Source: Paenibacillus senegalensis JC66
Lineage (GTDB): Bacteria; Bacillota; Bacilli; Paenibacillales; NBRC-103111
Assembly: GCF_000285515.1 (NCBI RefSeq)
Contig: NZ_HE610967.1
Location: 9,936 to 62,070, forward strand
DNA: 52,135 nt
Direction of reading: 5' to 3'
Shown in pieces: positions 18,275 to 30,302 of this stretch (positions are counted from its first letter, which is position 1; each line of letters starts with the position of its first letter). Position numbers and translations under genes: made by a program. Under the pieces are notes generated by a model. The model made no database searches. It was given only the letters and a program-made list of their open reading frames with translations, and had not been told where the DNA came from.

Positions 18275-21200
18275 TTGATCGACGTAAACAACTTTGAGTA
18301 CATGAAAATCGGGCTGGCATCGCCTGAGAAAATTCGTTCTTGGTCGCGTGGAGAAGTGAAAAAACCCGAAACTATTAACTACAGAACCTTGAAGCCGGAA
18401 AAAGAAGGCTTGTTCTGTGAGAAAATTTTCGGGCCAACCAAAGATTGGGAGTGTCATTGCGGAAAGTACAAGCGCGTTCGTTATAAAGGCGTAGTTTGTG
18501 ACCGTTGTGGTGTTGAAGTCACTCGCCAAAAAGTACGTCGTGAGCGTATGGGGCATATTGAGCTGGCTGCGCCAGTATCCCATATTTGGTATTTTAAAGG
18601 GATTCCTAGCCGTATGGGGCTTGCATTGGATATGTCGCCCCGTTCATTGGAGGAAGTCATTTACTTTGCTTCTTACGTAGTTACAGATCCGGGAGACACT
18701 CCTCTTGAGAAAAAGCAGCTGCTTTCAGAGAAGGAATACCGCAGCTATCGCGAAAAGTACGGCTATGCGTTCCAGGCTGGAATGGGTGCGGAAGCCATTA
18801 AAAAACTTCTGCAGGATATCGATGTGGATAAAGAACTGGAGATTCTTAAGGAAGAGCTCAGAACTGCTCAAGGCCAGCGCCGCAACCGGGCGATCAAGCG
18901 TCTGGAGGTTGTGGAAGCATTCCGTAACTCGAAGAATCTGCCGGAGTGGATGATTCTTGATGTGCTTCCGGTCATTCCTCCGGAATTGCGGCCAATGGTT
19001 CAATTGGACGGTGGACGATTCGCGACTTCAGACTTGAATGATCTTTATCGTCGCGTAATCAACCGGAATAATCGTTTGAAGCGTCTGCTTGACTTGGGTG
19101 CTCCAGACATTATCGTGCAGAATGAGAAGCGTATGCTGCAAGAAGCGGTAGACGCCTTGATCGATAACGGCCGTCGCGGCCGTCCGGTTACAGGTCCGGG
19201 GAACCGCCCGCTGAAATCCCTCAGTCATATGCTGAAAGGGAAGCAAGGACGCTTCCGTCAAAACTTGCTAGGGAAGCGGGTTGACTACTCCGGCCGTTCG
19301 GTTATTGTTGTCGGACCAAGCTTAAAGATGTATCAGTGCGGTCTGCCTAAAGAAATGGCTCTGGAGCTGTTCAAGCCATTCGTAATGAAAGAGCTGGTCA
19401 ACAAAGGGCTTGCTCACAATATCAAAAGCGCCAAAAGAAAAGTGGAGCGCAGCAGCTCGGAAGTATGGGATGTTCTCGAAGAAGTTATCAAGGAACACCC
19501 GGTGCTGTTGAACCGTGCGCCTACCCTTCACCGTCTGGGAATACAGGCGTTTGAGCCTGTTCTGGTAGAAGGTCGTGCAATCAAGCTTCACCCGCTGGTC
19601 TGTACCGCATACAACGCCGACTTTGATGGTGACCAAATGGCGGTTCACGTGCCTTTGTCTGCCGAAGCACAGGCGGAAGCCCGCTTGCTGATGCTTGCCG
19701 CAGGCAACATTTTGAACCCTAAAGACGGCAAGCCGGTGGTCACGCCTTCCCAGGATATGGTATTGGGAAGTTTCTACTTGACCATGTCGGATAAGACAGC
19801 CCATGGTACCGGGATGATTTTGGCATCGGTACAAGAGGCGATCTCCCTGTATCAGAGAGGTCTGGCTTCTCTGCATGCGATGGTTGCTATCCCTGCAAAA
19901 GTGCTTAATAAAACTTCCTTCACGGAAAAACAGCAGAATAGCATGCTGATTACAACAATCGGCAAAATCATCTTTAATGAAATTTTCCCGAGCGACTTCC
20001 CATATATCAACGAAGCAACTAAAACCAATTTGCTGAATGGTACACCCGATGAATACTTTATTTTCGACAAAGGTACCGATATTAGAGAGCATATTATGAA
20101 TGCTGCTGAGAAGATAGCAATTGGTAAAGAATATTTGGGCAGCATTATCGCTGAATGTTTCCGCCGTTACCACACAACGGAAACCTCTGTGATTTTGGAT
20201 AAAATCAAGTCGTTAGGATTTACGTATTCCACCAGAGCGGGAATCACGATTGCCGTGGCTGATGTTACGGTTCCTAAAGAGAAGGATGAAATCATTAAAG
20301 AATCGGACGAAAAGGTTCGCGTAGTAACAAACCAGTACCGTAGAGGCTTGATTACGGAAGAGGAGCGCTACGACAAAGTTATCAATATTTGGACGAATGC
20401 CAAGGATGAAATCACTACCATCTTGATGAAATCACTGGATAAGTTTAATTCCATCAATATGATGGTTGAATCCAAAGCTCGTGGTAATAAATCGCAGATC
20501 ACTCAGCTGGGCGGAATGCGGGGACTGATGGCTAACCCATCAGGTCGGATTATCGAATTGCCGATCAAGTCCAACTTCCGTGAAGGTCTGACCGTTCTGG
20601 AGTACTTCATTTCTACTCACGGTGCTCGTAAAGGTTTGGCTGATACAGCGCTGCGTACCGCGGACTCCGGCTATTTGACCCGCCGTCTTGTTGACGTGGC
20701 TCAGGATGTTATCGTCAGAGAAGATGATTGCGGAACCGATAAAGGCTTCCTGGTGAGCAAAATCCAGGATGGCAAGGAAGTTATTGAGGATCTCTACGAC
20801 CGTATTGAAGGACGGTACTCCTTCGAAACGGTTAAACACCCGGAAACAGGTGAGGTTATCGTAGGACGCAACGAGATGATTGATGCGGCTACCGCCGATG
20901 CTATTATCGACGCCGGGATTGAGAAGCTGCAGATCCGCTCTGTACTAAGCTGCCGTGCCAGACACGGGGTTTGCAAAAAATGCTATGGCCGTAACCTGGC
21001 TACCGGACAATTCGTCGAAATCGGTGAAGCTGTCGGGATTATCGCAGCTCAATCGATTGGTGAGCCCGGCACTCAGCTGACGATGCGTACATTCCATACC
21101 GGTGGTGTTGCCGGGGATGATATTACGCAGGGTCTGCCGCGTATCCAAGAGCTTTTCGAAGCGCGCAACCCGAAAGGGCAGGCCATCATTACAGAAGTGG

Positions 21201-21928
21201 ACGGAATCGTCAAAGATATCCGTGAAGCCAAAGACCGCCGTGAAATTGAGGTTCAAGGGGAAGCGGAGACGAAAGTATACGCTGTTACCTTTGGTTCCCG
21301 TATCCGGGTAACAAAAGGACAGCAGGTTGAGGCTGGAGATGAGTTAACAGACGGTTCCATTGATCCGAAGGATATGCTGCGGATTAAAGGAATTCGCGGT
21401 GTTCAGAACTACATCCTGCAGGAAGTCCAGCGTGTTTACCGGAACCAGGGGGTTGAAATCAATGACAAGCATATCGAAGTCATGATTCGACAAATGCTGC
21501 GTAAGATCCGCATCGTCGATTCCGGTAATACGACACTGCTGCCAGGCTCGTTCGTTGACATTCATGAATATGAAGCGGCCAACCGTTCGGTGCTTATTAA
21601 TGGCGAGGAGCCGGCAGTAGCCAAGCCGGTGCTGCTGGGTATTACTAAAGCCTCCCTGGAAACCGACTCTTTCCTGTCGGCGGCCTCTTTCCAAGAAACC
21701 ACGCGTGTTCTGACCGATGCTGCAATCAAGGGCAAGGTCGACCAATTGCTTGGTTTGAAAGAGAACGTCATTATCGGAAAACTAATTCCGGCAGGAACGG
21801 GGATGGCGCGTTATCGCAATGTGCGTGTTCATGATCCGAATGCTCCGGAGAGCACAGGCGAAGATGCAGAAGCAATGGCCACAGAAGAAAACAATATAGA
21901 TAGCGAGAATGAAATGGTAATAGGCTAA
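18275..21928 (+). CDS. rpoC: RNA polymerase beta' subunit
   Basis: This is the 1217-residue subunit with the active-site [12 protein letters not shown] motif (about 448-459). Zinc-finger cysteines lie at the N-terminus ([20 protein letters not shown], about 60-79), and a second Cys cluster lies at [15 protein letters not shown]. The start is TTG 18275 behind AAGGAGGG, giving [19 protein letters not shown], matching Bacillus RpoC. The C-terminus is acidic. A terminator hairpin follows. Confidence 0.99.
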   Translation: MIDVNNFEYMKIGLASPEKIRSWSRGEVKKPETINYRTLKPEKEGLFCEKIFGPTKDWECHCGKYKRVRYKGVVCDRCGVEVTRQKVRRERMGHIELAAPVSHIWYFKGIPSRMGLALDMSPRSLEEVIYFASYVVTDPGDTPLEKKQLLSEKEYRSYREKYGYAFQAGMGAEAIKKLLQDIDVDKELEILKEELRTAQGQRRNRAIKRLEVVEAFRNSKNLPEWMILDVLPVIPPELRPMVQLDGGRFATSDLNDLYRRVINRNNRLKRLLDLGAPDIIVQNEKRMLQEAVDALIDNGRRGRPVTGPGNRPLKSLSHMLKGKQGRFRQNLLGKRVDYSGRSVIVVGPSLKMYQCGLPKEMALELFKPFVMKELVNKGLAHNIKSAKRKVERSSSEVWDVLEEVIKEHPVLLNRAPTLHRLGIQAFEPVLVEGRAIKLHPLVCTAYNADFDGDQMAVHVPLSAEAQAEARLLMLAAGNILNPKDGKPVVTPSQDMVLGSFYLTMSDKTAHGTGMILASVQEAISLYQRGLASLHAMVAIPAKVLNKTSFTEKQQNSMLITTIGKIIFNEIFPSDFPYINEATKTNLLNGTPDEYFIFDKGTDIREHIMNAAEKIAIGKEYLGSIIAECFRRYHTTETSVILDKIKSLGFTYSTRAGITIAVADVTVPKEKDEIIKESDEKVRVVTNQYRRGLITEEERYDKVINIWTNAKDEITTILMKSLDKFNSINMMVESKARGNKSQITQLGGMRGLMANPSGRIIELPIKSNFREGLTVLEYFISTHGARKGLADTALRTADSGYLTRRLVDVAQDVIVREDDCGTDKGFLVSKIQDGKEVIEDLYDRIEGRYSFETVKHPETGEVIVGRNEMIDAATADAIIDAGIEKLQIRSVLSCRARHGVCKKCYGRNLATGQFVEIGEAVGIIAAQSIGEPGTQLTMRTFHTGGVAGDDITQGLPRIQELFEARNPKGQAIITEVDGIVKDIREAKDRREIEVQGEAETKVYAVTFGSRIRVTKGQQVEAGDELTDGSIDPKDMLRIKGIRGVQNYILQEVQRVYRNQGVEINDKHIEVMIRQMLRKIRIVDSGNTTLLPGSFVDIHEYEAANRSVLINGEEPAVAKPVLLGITKASLETDSFLSAASFQETTRVLTDAAIKGKVDQLLGLKENVIIGKLIPAGTGMARYRNVRVHDPNAPESTGEDAEAMATEENNIDSENEMVIG

Positions 21929-21964
21929 ACGAAGCTCGTAGGGTGTCAAGAAGGATCGCTACCG

Positions 21965-21993
21965 GATCGCTGTTGAAACGGCAGGATCTTTTC
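21965..21993 (+). terminator. Terminator after rpoC
   Basis: GATC-CTGTT (21965-21974, with one bulged G) pairs with GGCAGGATC (21980-21988), followed by TTTTCTT. Its T tail merges with the -35 of the next promoter. Confidence 0.6.
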
Positions 21994-22022
21994 TTGACAC
22001 TTCTTTTTTGAAGTGATACTAT
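21994..22022 (+). promoter_or_regulatory. SigmaA promoter of the str operon
   Basis: TTGACA (21994-21999), a 17-nt spacer and TACTAT (22017-22022) precede ybxF–rpsL–rpsG–fusA–tuf. The spacer contains a small CTTC/GAAG dyad. Confidence 0.75.
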
Positions 22023-22075
22023 ATCGTAGTGTGCCTAGAATGATCTCTCTTTTCACTAGGAGGATCAGCATATCT

Positions 22076-22323
22076 ATGTCGTACGATAAAGTCAAAGAGT
22101 CCAGACATCTTAGCATAGGAACTAATCATGCAATGCGCACGGTTGAACTGGGCAAAGCGGCAGAGGTGCTGGTTGCAAAGGATGCGCATTCGCAGTAAGA
22201 ATGGTCTCCCTTTGCGCCAACAAAGGCGTAGTCATCACCTATGTGAATTCCATGAGAGGGCTCGGAAGAGCCTGCGGAATTGACGTGGGCGCCGCTATGG
22301 TAGCTTTGGTAAAAGAAGGCTAA
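22076..22323 (+). pseudogene. ybxF: L7Ae-family RNA-binding protein (YbxF/L7Ae-like), frame broken
   Basis: The N-terminal part, MSYDKVKESRHLSIGTN...EVLVAKDAHSQ, stops at TAA 22196-22198 after 40 residues. The rest of the family fold continues in the -1 frame (MVSLCANKGVVITYVNSM, RGLGRACGIDVGAAM) to TAA 22321-22323. Family members are about 82 residues and read through KDAD...VSLA without a break. A loss of one base, or four or seven, near 22184-22195 explains it. The SD AGGAGG (22058-22063) and strong promoter remain. Homologues bind kink-turn RNA. It sits between rpoC and rpsL as usual. Confidence 0.8.
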
Positions 22324-22385
22324 CCGGTTTTTGTTAGCAGGATAACAACATGAAGCGAGCAAGCGAAGCTTCGTGGTATTACTCT

Positions 22386-22413
22386 GCGGGCAGAAACTTT
22401 CCTGCGCTTTTTT
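22386..22413 (+). terminator. Possible attenuator before rpsL
   Basis: GCG-GG-CAG (22386-22393) can pair with CTGCGC (22402-22407) with a two-base bulge, followed directly by six T. The stem is short. It lies between ybxF and rpsL, so it could reduce read-through into the str genes. Confidence 0.4.
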
Positions 22414-22483
22414 ATGATTCGCCTGGCTCTGTGGGCTTGCCGCAGTAGACATAAACTAGACTTAGGAAGGAGGTGCGTTTAAC

Positions 22484-22903
22484 ATGCCAACAATTAACCA
22501 ATTGGTGCGTAAAGGTCGCAAAGCAAAGGTGACGAAGTCAGACTCTCCTGCATTGCAAACAGGCTTTAACGCTTTGAAAAGAGAAGAGACTGATTTGGCT
22601 TCTCCTCAGAAGCGCGGCGTCTGTACTCGTGTGGGTACCATGACTCCGAAGAAACCTAACTCGGCTCTTCGCAAATATGCTCGTGTACGCTTGACTAACC
22701 GTGTAGAGGTGACAGCTTACATTCCGGGTATTGGCCATAACCTTCAGGAACACAGCGTCGTTCTGGTTCGTGGCGGTAGGGTGAAAGACCTGCCAGGGGT
22801 TCGCTACCACATTGTTCGTGGAGCACTGGATACCGCAGGTGTTAACAACCGGATGCAAGCTCGCTCGAAATACGGCACCAAGCGTCCGAAAGAGAAGAAA
22901 TAA
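22484..22903 (+). CDS. rpsL: 30S ribosomal protein S12
   Basis: This 139-residue decoding-centre protein has [17 protein letters not shown] and [13 protein letters not shown] with wild-type Lys at both streptomycin-resistance positions. It begins [15 protein letters not shown] behind AAGGAGGTG. It is the first intact gene of the str operon. Confidence 0.98.
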   Translation: MPTINQLVRKGRKAKVTKSDSPALQTGFNALKREETDLASPQKRGVCTRVGTMTPKKPNSALRKYARVRLTNRVEVTAYIPGIGHNLQEHSVVLVRGGRVKDLPGVRYHIVRGALDTAGVNNRMQARSKYGTKRPKEKK

Positions 22904-22944
22904 ACCGATTCTAGGAATGAAGTTTCAGAGAAAGGGGGATAACT

Positions 22945-23415
22945 ATGCCACGTAAAGGACCAGTTCCACGCAGAGATGTGCTGCCTGATCCAATATACAA
23001 CAGCAAGCTGGTTACTCGTCTTATCAACCGTATTATGATTGACGGTAAAAGAGGAACAGCTCAAAGAATCTTATACGATGCTTTCAATGCAGTGAAAGAG
23101 CGCACAGGCAATGATCCAATGGAAGTTTTCGAACAAGCCATTAAAAACATCATGCCTGTACTGGAAGTTAAAGCTCGTCGTGTAGGGGGAGCGAACTACC
23201 AGGTTCCAGTTGAAGTTAAGCCGGAGCGCAGAACTTCACTAGGCTTGCGTTGGTTGGTGCACTACGCTCGATTGCGCGGAGAAAAAACTATGCAAGAAAG
23301 ACTGGCTGCTGAAATCATCGATGCCAGCAATAATACGGGTGCATCCGTCAAAAAGCGTGAAGATACTCACAAGATGGCGGAAGCTAACAAAGCATTTGCA
23401 CACTATCGTTGGTAG
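22945..23415 (+). CDS. rpsG: 30S ribosomal protein S7
   Basis: This 156-residue 30S head-assembly protein begins [16 protein letters not shown], with [17 protein letters not shown] at about 20-36. It ends at AFAHYRW. It lies 41 nt after rpsL, with the SD AAAGGGGGA. Confidence 0.98.
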   Translation: MPRKGPVPRRDVLPDPIYNSKLVTRLINRIMIDGKRGTAQRILYDAFNAVKERTGNDPMEVFEQAIKNIMPVLEVKARRVGGANYQVPVEVKPERRTSLGLRWLVHYARLRGEKTMQERLAAEIIDASNNTGASVKKREDTHKMAEANKAFAHYRW

Positions 23416-23457
23416 AATCTCAGCAAAGATAGCCTAAAAGTGGAAGGAGACATAATA

Positions 23458-25533
23458 ATGGTAAGAGAGTTCTCCTTAAAAAATACGCGCAACATTGGTA
23501 TCATGGCGCATATTGACGCTGGTAAGACTACGACCACTGAGAGAATCTTGTTCTATACCGGGCGTACGCACAAAATCGGTGAGGTTCACGAAGGTGCGGC
23601 TACTATGGACTGGATGGAGCAAGAGCAGGAGCGCGGAATTACGATCACTTCCGCGGCGACTACTGCTCAGTGGAAAGGGCACCGCGTCAATATCATTGAT
23701 ACTCCGGGTCACGTTGACTTCACAGTAGAAGTTGAGCGTTCCCTGCGTGTATTGGACGGAGCTGTAGGTGTATTTAGTGCTAAAGAAGGCGTTGAGCCGC
23801 AATCCGAAACCGTATGGAGACAAGCTGACCGTTACGGAGTTCCGCGGATTGCATATGTCAACAAGATGGATATCATCGGCGCTGATTACTTAAATGTTGT
23901 AAAAGATATGCGTGAGCGTCTGCAAGCGAACGCTGTTGCTATTCAGCTGCCTATCGGTGCTGAGAATGACTTCAGAGGGATTATTGACATCATCGCCAAG
24001 AAGGCTTATATGTACAATGATGATCTTGGTCAGAACATCGAAGAAACCGAGATTCCTTCTGAGTTTGCAGATCAAGTAGAAGAATTGTACAGTGAATTGG
24101 TAGAGAAGGTTGCTGAACTTGACGAAGATTTGACTATGAAGTACCTCGAGGGTGAGGAAATCACTACAGAGGAACTTAAATCAGCTCTTCGTAAAGGGGT
24201 AGTTGAAGTTAAAATCTTCCCGGTAATCTGCGGATCTTCTTACCGCAATAAAGGGGTTCAGCTTATGCTGGATGCCGTTATTGACTACCTTCCTGCTCCT
24301 GTCGATGTTCCTGACATTAAGGGAGTTCTGGCTGACGGAACGGAAGCACACCGCAAATCTTCTGATGAAGAGCCGTTTGCAGCGCTTGCGTTTAAAATTA
24401 TGACTGACCCTTACGTTGGTAAGCTGACATTCTTCCGTGTGTATTCCGGTATTCTTGAGTCCGGATCCTACGTGCTGAATGCAACGAAGAGCAAACGTGA
24501 GCGGATCGGACGTATCCTGCAAATGCATGCTAACAGCCGTCAAGAGATCAATGTAGTTTACTCTGGAGATATTGCTGCAGCTGTAGGCTTGAAGGATACA
24601 GGAACAGGGGATACACTCTGTGATGAGAAGCATCCCGTTATCTTGGAATCCATGAACTTCCCTGATCCGGTTATCGAGATCGCGGTTGAGCCTAAGACGA
24701 AAGCCGACCAGGATAAAATGGGCGTTGCTCTCGGTAAGCTGACAGAAGAAGATCCTACTCTTCGTGCCCATACGGATGAAGAGACCGGCCAAACCATTCT
24801 GCGTGGTATGGGTGAGCTTCATCTGGATATTATCATTGACCGTATGCGCAGAGAGTTCAAGGTGGATACCAATGTTGGTAAACCACAAGTTGCTTACCGC
24901 GAAACCTTCCGTGCGGCCGCCAAGGTCGAAGGAAAGTTCGTTCGCCAATCCGGTGGACGCGGACAATACGGTCACGTTTGGGTTGAATTTGAACCTCTTG
25001 AGCCGGGAACTGGTTTCCAATTCGAGAACAAAATTGTCGGTGGAGCTGTTCCTAGAGAGTATATTGCTCCGGTTCAAGCAGGAATTGAAGAAGCAATGAA
25101 GAATGGTGTCATCGCCGGATTCCCTCTGGTTGACATAAAAGCTACTTTGTTTGACGGATCCTACCATGACGTTGACTCCAGTGAGATGGCGTTTAAGATT
25201 GCCGGTTCCATGGCTTTGAAAGCTGCAAAAGACAAATGTAACCCGGTAATTCTCGAGCCAATCATGAAAGTCGAAGTAACGGTTCCCGAAGAATACATGG
25301 GAGACGTTATGGGTGACGTAAGTTCCCGCAGGGGCCGGATTGAAGGAATGGATTCCAGAGGTGGAGCCCAGATCATTCGTGCCAAGGTTCCTTTGGCTGA
25401 AATGTTTGGTTATTCCACAACACTTCGTTCCCGTACTCAAGGTCGCGGTGTATTCTCTATGGAACTATCCCATTATGAAGAAGTGCCTAAAGCTATTGCA
25501 GAAGAAATTTCTGCTAAGCATAAAGGCGCCTAA
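23458..25533 (+). CDS. fusA: Elongation factor G
   Basis: This is the translocase GTPase, 691 residues. It shows G1 [14 protein letters not shown]3 DTPGHVDF, G4 NKMD, switch-region [11 protein letters not shown], and the domain-[14 protein letters not shown] tip region. I chose ATG 23458 because GGAAGGAGA is directly upstream; an in-frame start 18 bases earlier would overlap that SD. It lies 42 nt after rpsG, with tuf 30 nt downstream. Confidence 0.98.
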   Translation: MVREFSLKNTRNIGIMAHIDAGKTTTTERILFYTGRTHKIGEVHEGAATMDWMEQEQERGITITSAATTAQWKGHRVNIIDTPGHVDFTVEVERSLRVLDGAVGVFSAKEGVEPQSETVWRQADRYGVPRIAYVNKMDIIGADYLNVVKDMRERLQANAVAIQLPIGAENDFRGIIDIIAKKAYMYNDDLGQNIEETEIPSEFADQVEELYSELVEKVAELDEDLTMKYLEGEEITTEELKSALRKGVVEVKIFPVICGSSYRNKGVQLMLDAVIDYLPAPVDVPDIKGVLADGTEAHRKSSDEEPFAALAFKIMTDPYVGKLTFFRVYSGILESGSYVLNATKSKRERIGRILQMHANSRQEINVVYSGDIAAAVGLKDTGTGDTLCDEKHPVILESMNFPDPVIEIAVEPKTKADQDKMGVALGKLTEEDPTLRAHTDEETGQTILRGMGELHLDIIIDRMRREFKVDTNVGKPQVAYRETFRAAAKVEGKFVRQSGGRGQYGHVWVEFEPLEPGTGFQFENKIVGGAVPREYIAPVQAGIEEAMKNGVIAGFPLVDIKATLFDGSYHDVDSSEMAFKIAGSMALKAAKDKCNPVILEPIMKVEVTVPEEYMGDVMGDVSSRRGRIEGMDSRGGAQIIRAKVPLAEMFGYSTTLRSRTQGRGVFSMELSHYEEVPKAIAEEISAKHKGA

Positions 25534-25563
25534 AATATTTATTTTTAAGGAGGCTAACTTATT

Positions 25564-26754
25564 ATGGCTAAAGCTAAGTTTGAACGTACAAAACCCCATA
25601 TGAATATTGGTACGATTGGTCACGTTGACCATGGTAAAACCACTTTGACTGCAGCTATTTCTACCGTTCTTTCTAAAAGATATGGCGGTGCTGCAGTAGC
25701 TTTCGATCAAATCGATAAAGCACCTGAAGAGCGCGAGCGCGGTATTACAATTTCCACTGCTCACGTTGAGTATGAAACAGATCAACGCCACTATGCTCAC
25801 GTTGACTGCCCAGGACACGCCGACTATGTTAAAAACATGATCACTGGCGCAGCACAAATGGATGGAGCTATCCTGGTTGTATCCGCTGCTGACGGTCCTA
25901 TGCCACAAACTCGTGAGCACATCCTGCTTTCCCGCCAGGTAGGTGTTGCTTACATCGTAGTATTCCTGAACAAATGTGACATGGTAGAAGACGAAGAGCT
26001 TCTGGAACTGGTTGAAATGGAAGTTCGCGATCTTCTTAGCGAGTATGAATTCCCTGGCGATGACACTCCAGTTATCCGTGGTTCCGCTCGTGAAGCTCTG
26101 AACAACCCTGATGGAGAATGGGCTGACAAAATCGTTGAGCTGTTCAAAGAAATCGAAGCTTACATCCCAACTCCAGAGCGCGACACAGATAAGCCTTTCT
26201 TGATGCCAGTCGAGGACGTATTCTCGATCACTGGTCGTGGTACAGTTGCTACTGGCCGTGTAGAGCGTGGAACTGTTAAAGTTGGCGACGAAATCGAAAT
26301 CATCGGTCTCGTAGACGAAGCTAAAAAATCCGTTGTAACCGGAGTTGAAATGTTCCGTAAGCTTCTGGATTCCGCTCAAGCGGGTGACAACATCGGTGCT
26401 CTTCTTCGTGGTGTAGACCGCAAAGACATCGAGCGTGGTCAAGTTTTGGCTAAGCCAGGTTCCGTTAAGCCTCACACTAACTTCACAGCTCAAATCTACG
26501 TTCTGAATAAAGAAGAGGGTGGCCGTCACAAGCCTTTCTTCACTGGCTATCGCCCTCAGTTCTACTTCCGTACAACGGACGTAACTGGTGTTATCACTCT
26601 GCCAGAAGGTACTGAAATGGTTATGCCTGGCGATAACATCACCGTAACGATCGAACTGATCGCTCCTATCGCTATCGAGCAAGGAACGAAGTTCACCGTT
26701 CGTGAAGGTGGACGTACAGTAGGTGCGGGTGCGGTTGCTTCCATCGAGAAGTAA
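25564..26754 (+). CDS. tuf: Elongation factor Tu
   Basis: This 396-residue GTPase delivers aminoacyl-tRNA. It has [14 protein letters not shown], the switch-[33 protein letters not shown] and NKCDMV. Codon use is visibly biased (CGT/CGC, CTG, AAC), as for a very highly expressed gene. It has a strong SD (AAGGAGG) and a terminator after the gene. Confidence 0.99.
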   Translation: MAKAKFERTKPHMNIGTIGHVDHGKTTLTAAISTVLSKRYGGAAVAFDQIDKAPEERERGITISTAHVEYETDQRHYAHVDCPGHADYVKNMITGAAQMDGAILVVSAADGPMPQTREHILLSRQVGVAYIVVFLNKCDMVEDEELLELVEMEVRDLLSEYEFPGDDTPVIRGSAREALNNPDGEWADKIVELFKEIEAYIPTPERDTDKPFLMPVEDVFSITGRGTVATGRVERGTVKVGDEIEIIGLVDEAKKSVVTGVEMFRKLLDSAQAGDNIGALLRGVDRKDIERGQVLAKPGSVKPHTNFTAQIYVLNKEEGGRHKPFFTGYRPQFYFRTTDVTGVITLPEGTEMVMPGDNITVTIELIAPIAIEQGTKFTVREGGRTVGAGAVASIEK

Positions 26755-26785
26755 TTGAAGCTCGGAACTTCTTGGACTAAAGAAG

Positions 26786-26822
26786 AAGCTGCTTGAAGTC
26801 TTCGGACTCGAGCAGCTTTTTT
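26786..26822 (+). terminator. Terminator after tuf
   Basis: AAGCTGCT (26786-26793) pairs with AGCAGCTT (26811-26818). An inner AGTC/GACT stem is closed by a TTCG tetraloop, and six T follow. This is a strong terminator for the str operon. Confidence 0.92.
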
Positions 26823-27008
26823 GCTTAGTACATTTTATAGATGCTAGCTATATTGAGCAAGCTTCTTATTTATAGAAGAAACAAGAATGCTGCCGGTTAA
26901 TACACGATTGAAGAAAGCGGGAAGGCAGGACACAAATAAGTTTTCCCAGGGAGGCAGCGGCAAAATAATCTTAGAGAAGCTGCTTGAAAATACGGCGAAA
27001 ACTTATAG

Positions 27009-27037
27009 TTGCAATAGGCAGCGTAATTAGATATAAT
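27009..27037 (+). promoter_or_regulatory. SigmaA promoter of the S10–spc–alpha cluster
   Basis: TTGCAA (27009-27014), a 17-nt spacer and consensus TATAAT (27032-27037) lie about 138 nt before rpsJ. The preceding stretch 26823-27008 has no ORF; it has only small dyads such as CTTCT/AGAAG. Confidence 0.75.
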
Positions 27038-27043
27038 AGTGAA

Positions 27044-27483
<440 letters not shown>

Positions 27484-27522
27484 TAAATCGTTAGGTATAC
27501 GGGAAGGAAAAGAGGTGTCAAC

Positions 27523-28149
27523 ATGGCAAAAGGTATCTTAGGAAGAAAATTGGGAATGACTCAGGTATTTACCCCGGAAGGCTTGGTTTTGCCTGTTACA
27601 GTAATTGAAGCGGGCCCTTGTGTCGTTCTGCAAAAGAAAGACAAAGATAACGACGGTTATGAAGCAATCCAGGTCGGATTTGTGGATAAGAAAGAAAAGC
27701 GCGCGAACAAACCGGAAACCGGTCACGCGAAAAAAGCCGGAGCTACGCCTAAGCGCTACATTAGAGAATTTCGCGGAGTTGAGTTGGCAGATTACGAGGT
27801 TGGTCAAGAGATCAAAGCGGATCTGTTCAGCGAGGGCGAATTTGTCGATGTAACTGGCACTTCCAAAGGTAAAGGATTTGCAGGCGTAATTAAGAGACAC
27901 GGTCAAAGCAGAGGGCCAATGTCTCACGGTTCCCACTATCATCGTGGACCAGGTTCCATGGGTTCGATTCAGGCTAACCGCGTTCCTAAAGGAAAGAAGC
28001 TGCCTGGACACATGGGTACAGACACGGTAACTTTGCAGAATCTGCAAATAGTTAAAGTGGACGCAGAGCGCAATGTGATTCTGGTAAAAGGATCTATTCC
28101 AGGGGCGAAGAACAGCCTCGTCAGCATTAAATCTACGGTGAAACAATAA
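27523..28149 (+). CDS. rplC: 50S ribosomal protein L3
   Basis: This 208-residue protein sits near the peptidyl-transferase centre. It begins [16 protein letters not shown] and has the long central loop [20 protein letters not shown] at about 127-146 that reaches the A-site. It lies 39 nt after rpsJ. Confidence 0.98.
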   Translation: MAKGILGRKLGMTQVFTPEGLVLPVTVIEAGPCVVLQKKDKDNDGYEAIQVGFVDKKEKRANKPETGHAKKAGATPKRYIREFRGVELADYEVGQEIKADLFSEGEFVDVTGTSKGKGFAGVIKRHGQSRGPMSHGSHYHRGPGSMGSIQANRVPKGKKLPGHMGTDTVTLQNLQIVKVDAERNVILVKGSIPGAKNSLVSIKSTVKQ

Positions 28150-28173
28150 GGAAACGGGAAAGGAGGATAAAAG

Positions 28174-28797
28174 ATGCCAAAAGTAGCTTTGTATAACATT
28201 AGCGGAGAACAAGTAGGAGAGCTTGAGCTATCCGAAGCGGTATTCGGTATTGAGCCGAACAAGCACGTTCTTCATGATGCTGTCGTTATGCAGCAGGCTT
28301 CTCTTCGTCAGGGAACTCATAAAGTAAAAGGACGTTCTGAAGTAAGAGGCGGAGGACGCAAGCCTTGGAAACAAAAAGGAACAGGCCGTGCTCGTCAAGG
28401 CAGCATTCGTTCCCCGCAGTGGAAAGGTGGCGGAATTGTCTTCGGACCTACTCCCCGCAGCTATGCTTACAAATTGCCTAAAAAAGTACGCCGTCTAGCA
28501 ATTAAATCGGCTCTTTCTTCTAAAGTGATTGAGAATGAAATCATCGTGTTGGATCAGCTTCAACTAAGTCAACCTAAAACGAAAGAAATCGTTGCAATGT
28601 TGAAAAACCTGAATGTTGATCGTAAAGCGCTGGTTGTAGCGCCTGAATTCGATGAAAACGTAGCGCTGTCTGCACGTAATATCCCAGGAGTTAAGTTTGT
28701 AACTGCCGAGGGAATCAACGTACTGGATGTGCTGGTACATGATAAGCTCATCATTACGAAGGAAGCGGTCCAGAAAGTAGAGGAGGTTCTTGCGTAA
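28174..28797 (+). CDS. rplD: 50S ribosomal protein L4
   Basis: The 207-residue exit-tunnel protein has the extended loop [20 protein letters not shown] at about 53-72 that contacts the tunnel near the macrolide site. In some bacteria L4 represses the S10 operon; this is not shown for Bacillales. Its stop overlaps the rplW start by one base. Confidence 0.97.
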   Translation: MPKVALYNISGEQVGELELSEAVFGIEPNKHVLHDAVVMQQASLRQGTHKVKGRSEVRGGGRKPWKQKGTGRARQGSIRSPQWKGGGIVFGPTPRSYAYKLPKKVRRLAIKSALSSKVIENEIIVLDQLQLSQPKTKEIVAMLKNLNVDRKALVVAPEFDENVALSARNIPGVKFVTAEGINVLDVLVHDKLIITKEAVQKVEEVLA

Positions 28798-29084
28798 TGA
28801 AAAATCCTCGTGATATTATCATTCGTCCGGTAATAACCGAGCTTTCCAGTGAAATGATGGCTGATAAGAAATACGTTTTTGAGGTTGATATTAGAGCCAA
28901 TAAAACTCAAATCAAATCAGCTATTGAAGAGATCTTTAAAGTGAAAGTTACCAAAGTTAACACAATGCGTGTGACTGGTAAGCCGAAACGCTACGGCCGT
29001 TACACAGGCTATAGACCGAACTGGAAGAAAGCGATCATTTCCTTAAGCGAAGACAGCAAAGAACTGGAGTTCTTCGAGTCTTAA
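28797..29084 (+). CDS. rplW: 50S ribosomal protein L23
   Basis: This 95-residue protein at the tunnel exit docks SRP and trigger factor. It begins [15 protein letters not shown] and has [20 protein letters not shown]. It is coupled to rplD through a TAATG overlap. Confidence 0.97.
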   Translation: MKNPRDIIIRPVITELSSEMMADKKYVFEVDIRANKTQIKSAIEEIFKVKVTKVNTMRVTGKPKRYGRYTGYRPNWKKAIISLSEDSKELEFFES

Positions 29085-29114
29085 GATATTTTTCGAAGTT
29101 AGGAGGGAATCTAA

Positions 29115-29945
29115 GTGCCTATAAAAAAATATAAACCGACCTCTCCGGCAAGACGCGCGATGTCTGTTTCCACTTTTGAGGAAATCACGACGAATCGGCC
29201 GGAAAAATCCTTGCTTGCACCGCTTAGCAAAACCGCTGGACGGAACAACCAAGGGAAAATTACGGTTCGCCATCATGGAGGCGGTCATAAGAGAAAATAC
29301 CGGATTATCGACTTCAAGCGGAACAAAGACGGAATACCTGGTCGCGTTGCTACGATCGAGTATGATCCTAACCGTTCGGCCAACATTGCTTTGATTCACT
29401 ATGCGGATGGGGAAAAACGATACATTCTGGCTCCTAAAGGCCTTAAAGTGAACGATGTGATCGAATCCGGACCGCAATCCGATATTAAAGTCGGTAATGC
29501 GCTGCCTTTGGAAAACATTCCTGTAGGTACCGTTATTCATAACATCGAGCTTAAACCTGGCAAAGGCGGACAAATGGTTCGCGCAGCTGGTACCGAGGCT
29601 CAGCTTCTTGGTAAAGAAGATCGTTATGTAACTATTCGCCTGAGCTCCGGTGAAGTGCGTCGTGTCTTAAAGGTTTGCCGCGCAACGATCGGCTCCGTTG
29701 GTAACGAAGATCATGAGTTGGTTAAAATCGGTAAAGCCGGCAGATCCCGTTGGTTGGGTAAAAGACCTGAAGTTCGCGGGGTTGTTATGAACCCTAACGA
29801 TCACCCTCACGGTGGTGGTGAAGGCCGCGCTCCTATCGGACGGAAGTCGCCAATGTCCCCATGGGGTAAACCGACTCTCGGATATAAAACACGCAAGAAA
29901 AATAAAGCATCGAGTAAATACATTGTTCGTGGCCGCACGAAGTAA
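29115..29945 (+). CDS. rplB: 50S ribosomal protein L2
   Basis: This 276-residue protein is needed for subunit joining and peptidyl transfer. It shows [20 protein letters not shown] and the catalytic-centre loop [20 protein letters not shown]. It uses a GTG start at 29115 behind AGGAGGGAA, giving [14 protein letters not shown]. Confidence 0.98.
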   Translation: MPIKKYKPTSPARRAMSVSTFEEITTNRPEKSLLAPLSKTAGRNNQGKITVRHHGGGHKRKYRIIDFKRNKDGIPGRVATIEYDPNRSANIALIHYADGEKRYILAPKGLKVNDVIESGPQSDIKVGNALPLENIPVGTVIHNIELKPGKGGQMVRAAGTEAQLLGKEDRYVTIRLSSGEVRRVLKVCRATIGSVGNEDHELVKIGKAGRSRWLGKRPEVRGVVMNPNDHPHGGGEGRAPIGRKSPMSPWGKPTLGYKTRKKNKASSKYIVRGRTK

Positions 29946-29981
29946 TGATTATTTAGCAGGATGATGAAGGGAGGATAATCC

Positions 29982-30260
29982 ATGGGACGCAGTTTGAAGA
30001 AAGGCCCTTTCGTGGACAGCTATTTGCTGAAGAAAGTTGAAGAAGCGGATAACAGCACCAAGAAGGTCGTCATTAAAACCTGGTCGCGCCGCTCCACCAT
30101 TTTCCCCCAGTTTGTAGGACATACTTTTGCCGTTTATGATGGCAGAAAGCATGTGCCGGTGTACGTCACTGAAGATATGGTCGGACATAAGTTGGGTGAG
30201 TTCGCTCCAACCCGTACTTATAAAGGGCATACGGACGACGACAAGAAAACGAGAAGATAG
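29982..30260 (+). CDS. rpsS: 30S ribosomal protein S19
   Basis: This 92-residue 30S head protein pairs with S13 around the A/P-site tRNAs. It begins [18 protein letters not shown] and has [21 protein letters not shown]. The SD is GGGAGGA. Confidence 0.98.
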   Translation: MGRSLKKGPFVDSYLLKKVEEADNSTKKVVIKTWSRRSTIFPQFVGHTFAVYDGRKHVPVYVTEDMVGHKLGEFAPTRTYKGHTDDDKKTRR

Positions 30261-30302
30261 GCTGATTGAAGCCAGCGATAGGTTCGAGAGGAGGTTAAAC
30301 TC

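Noticed and set aside
19322-20173. 283-codon open frame antisense to rpoC
   Set aside because: Lies entirely within rpoC on the other strand, low-complexity composition, no SD.
22013-22075. Longer N-terminus of the ybxF product
   Set aside because: The stretch includes the promoter -10 and the SD; family start MSYDKV is at 22076.
24181-25440. Long open frame (419 codons) antisense to fusA
   Set aside because: It is a mirror of the biased codon use of fusA, has no SD and no family resemblance; fusA is certain.
25465-26682. Long open frame (405 codons) antisense to tuf
   Set aside because: Same codon-bias artefact; no recognisable domain.
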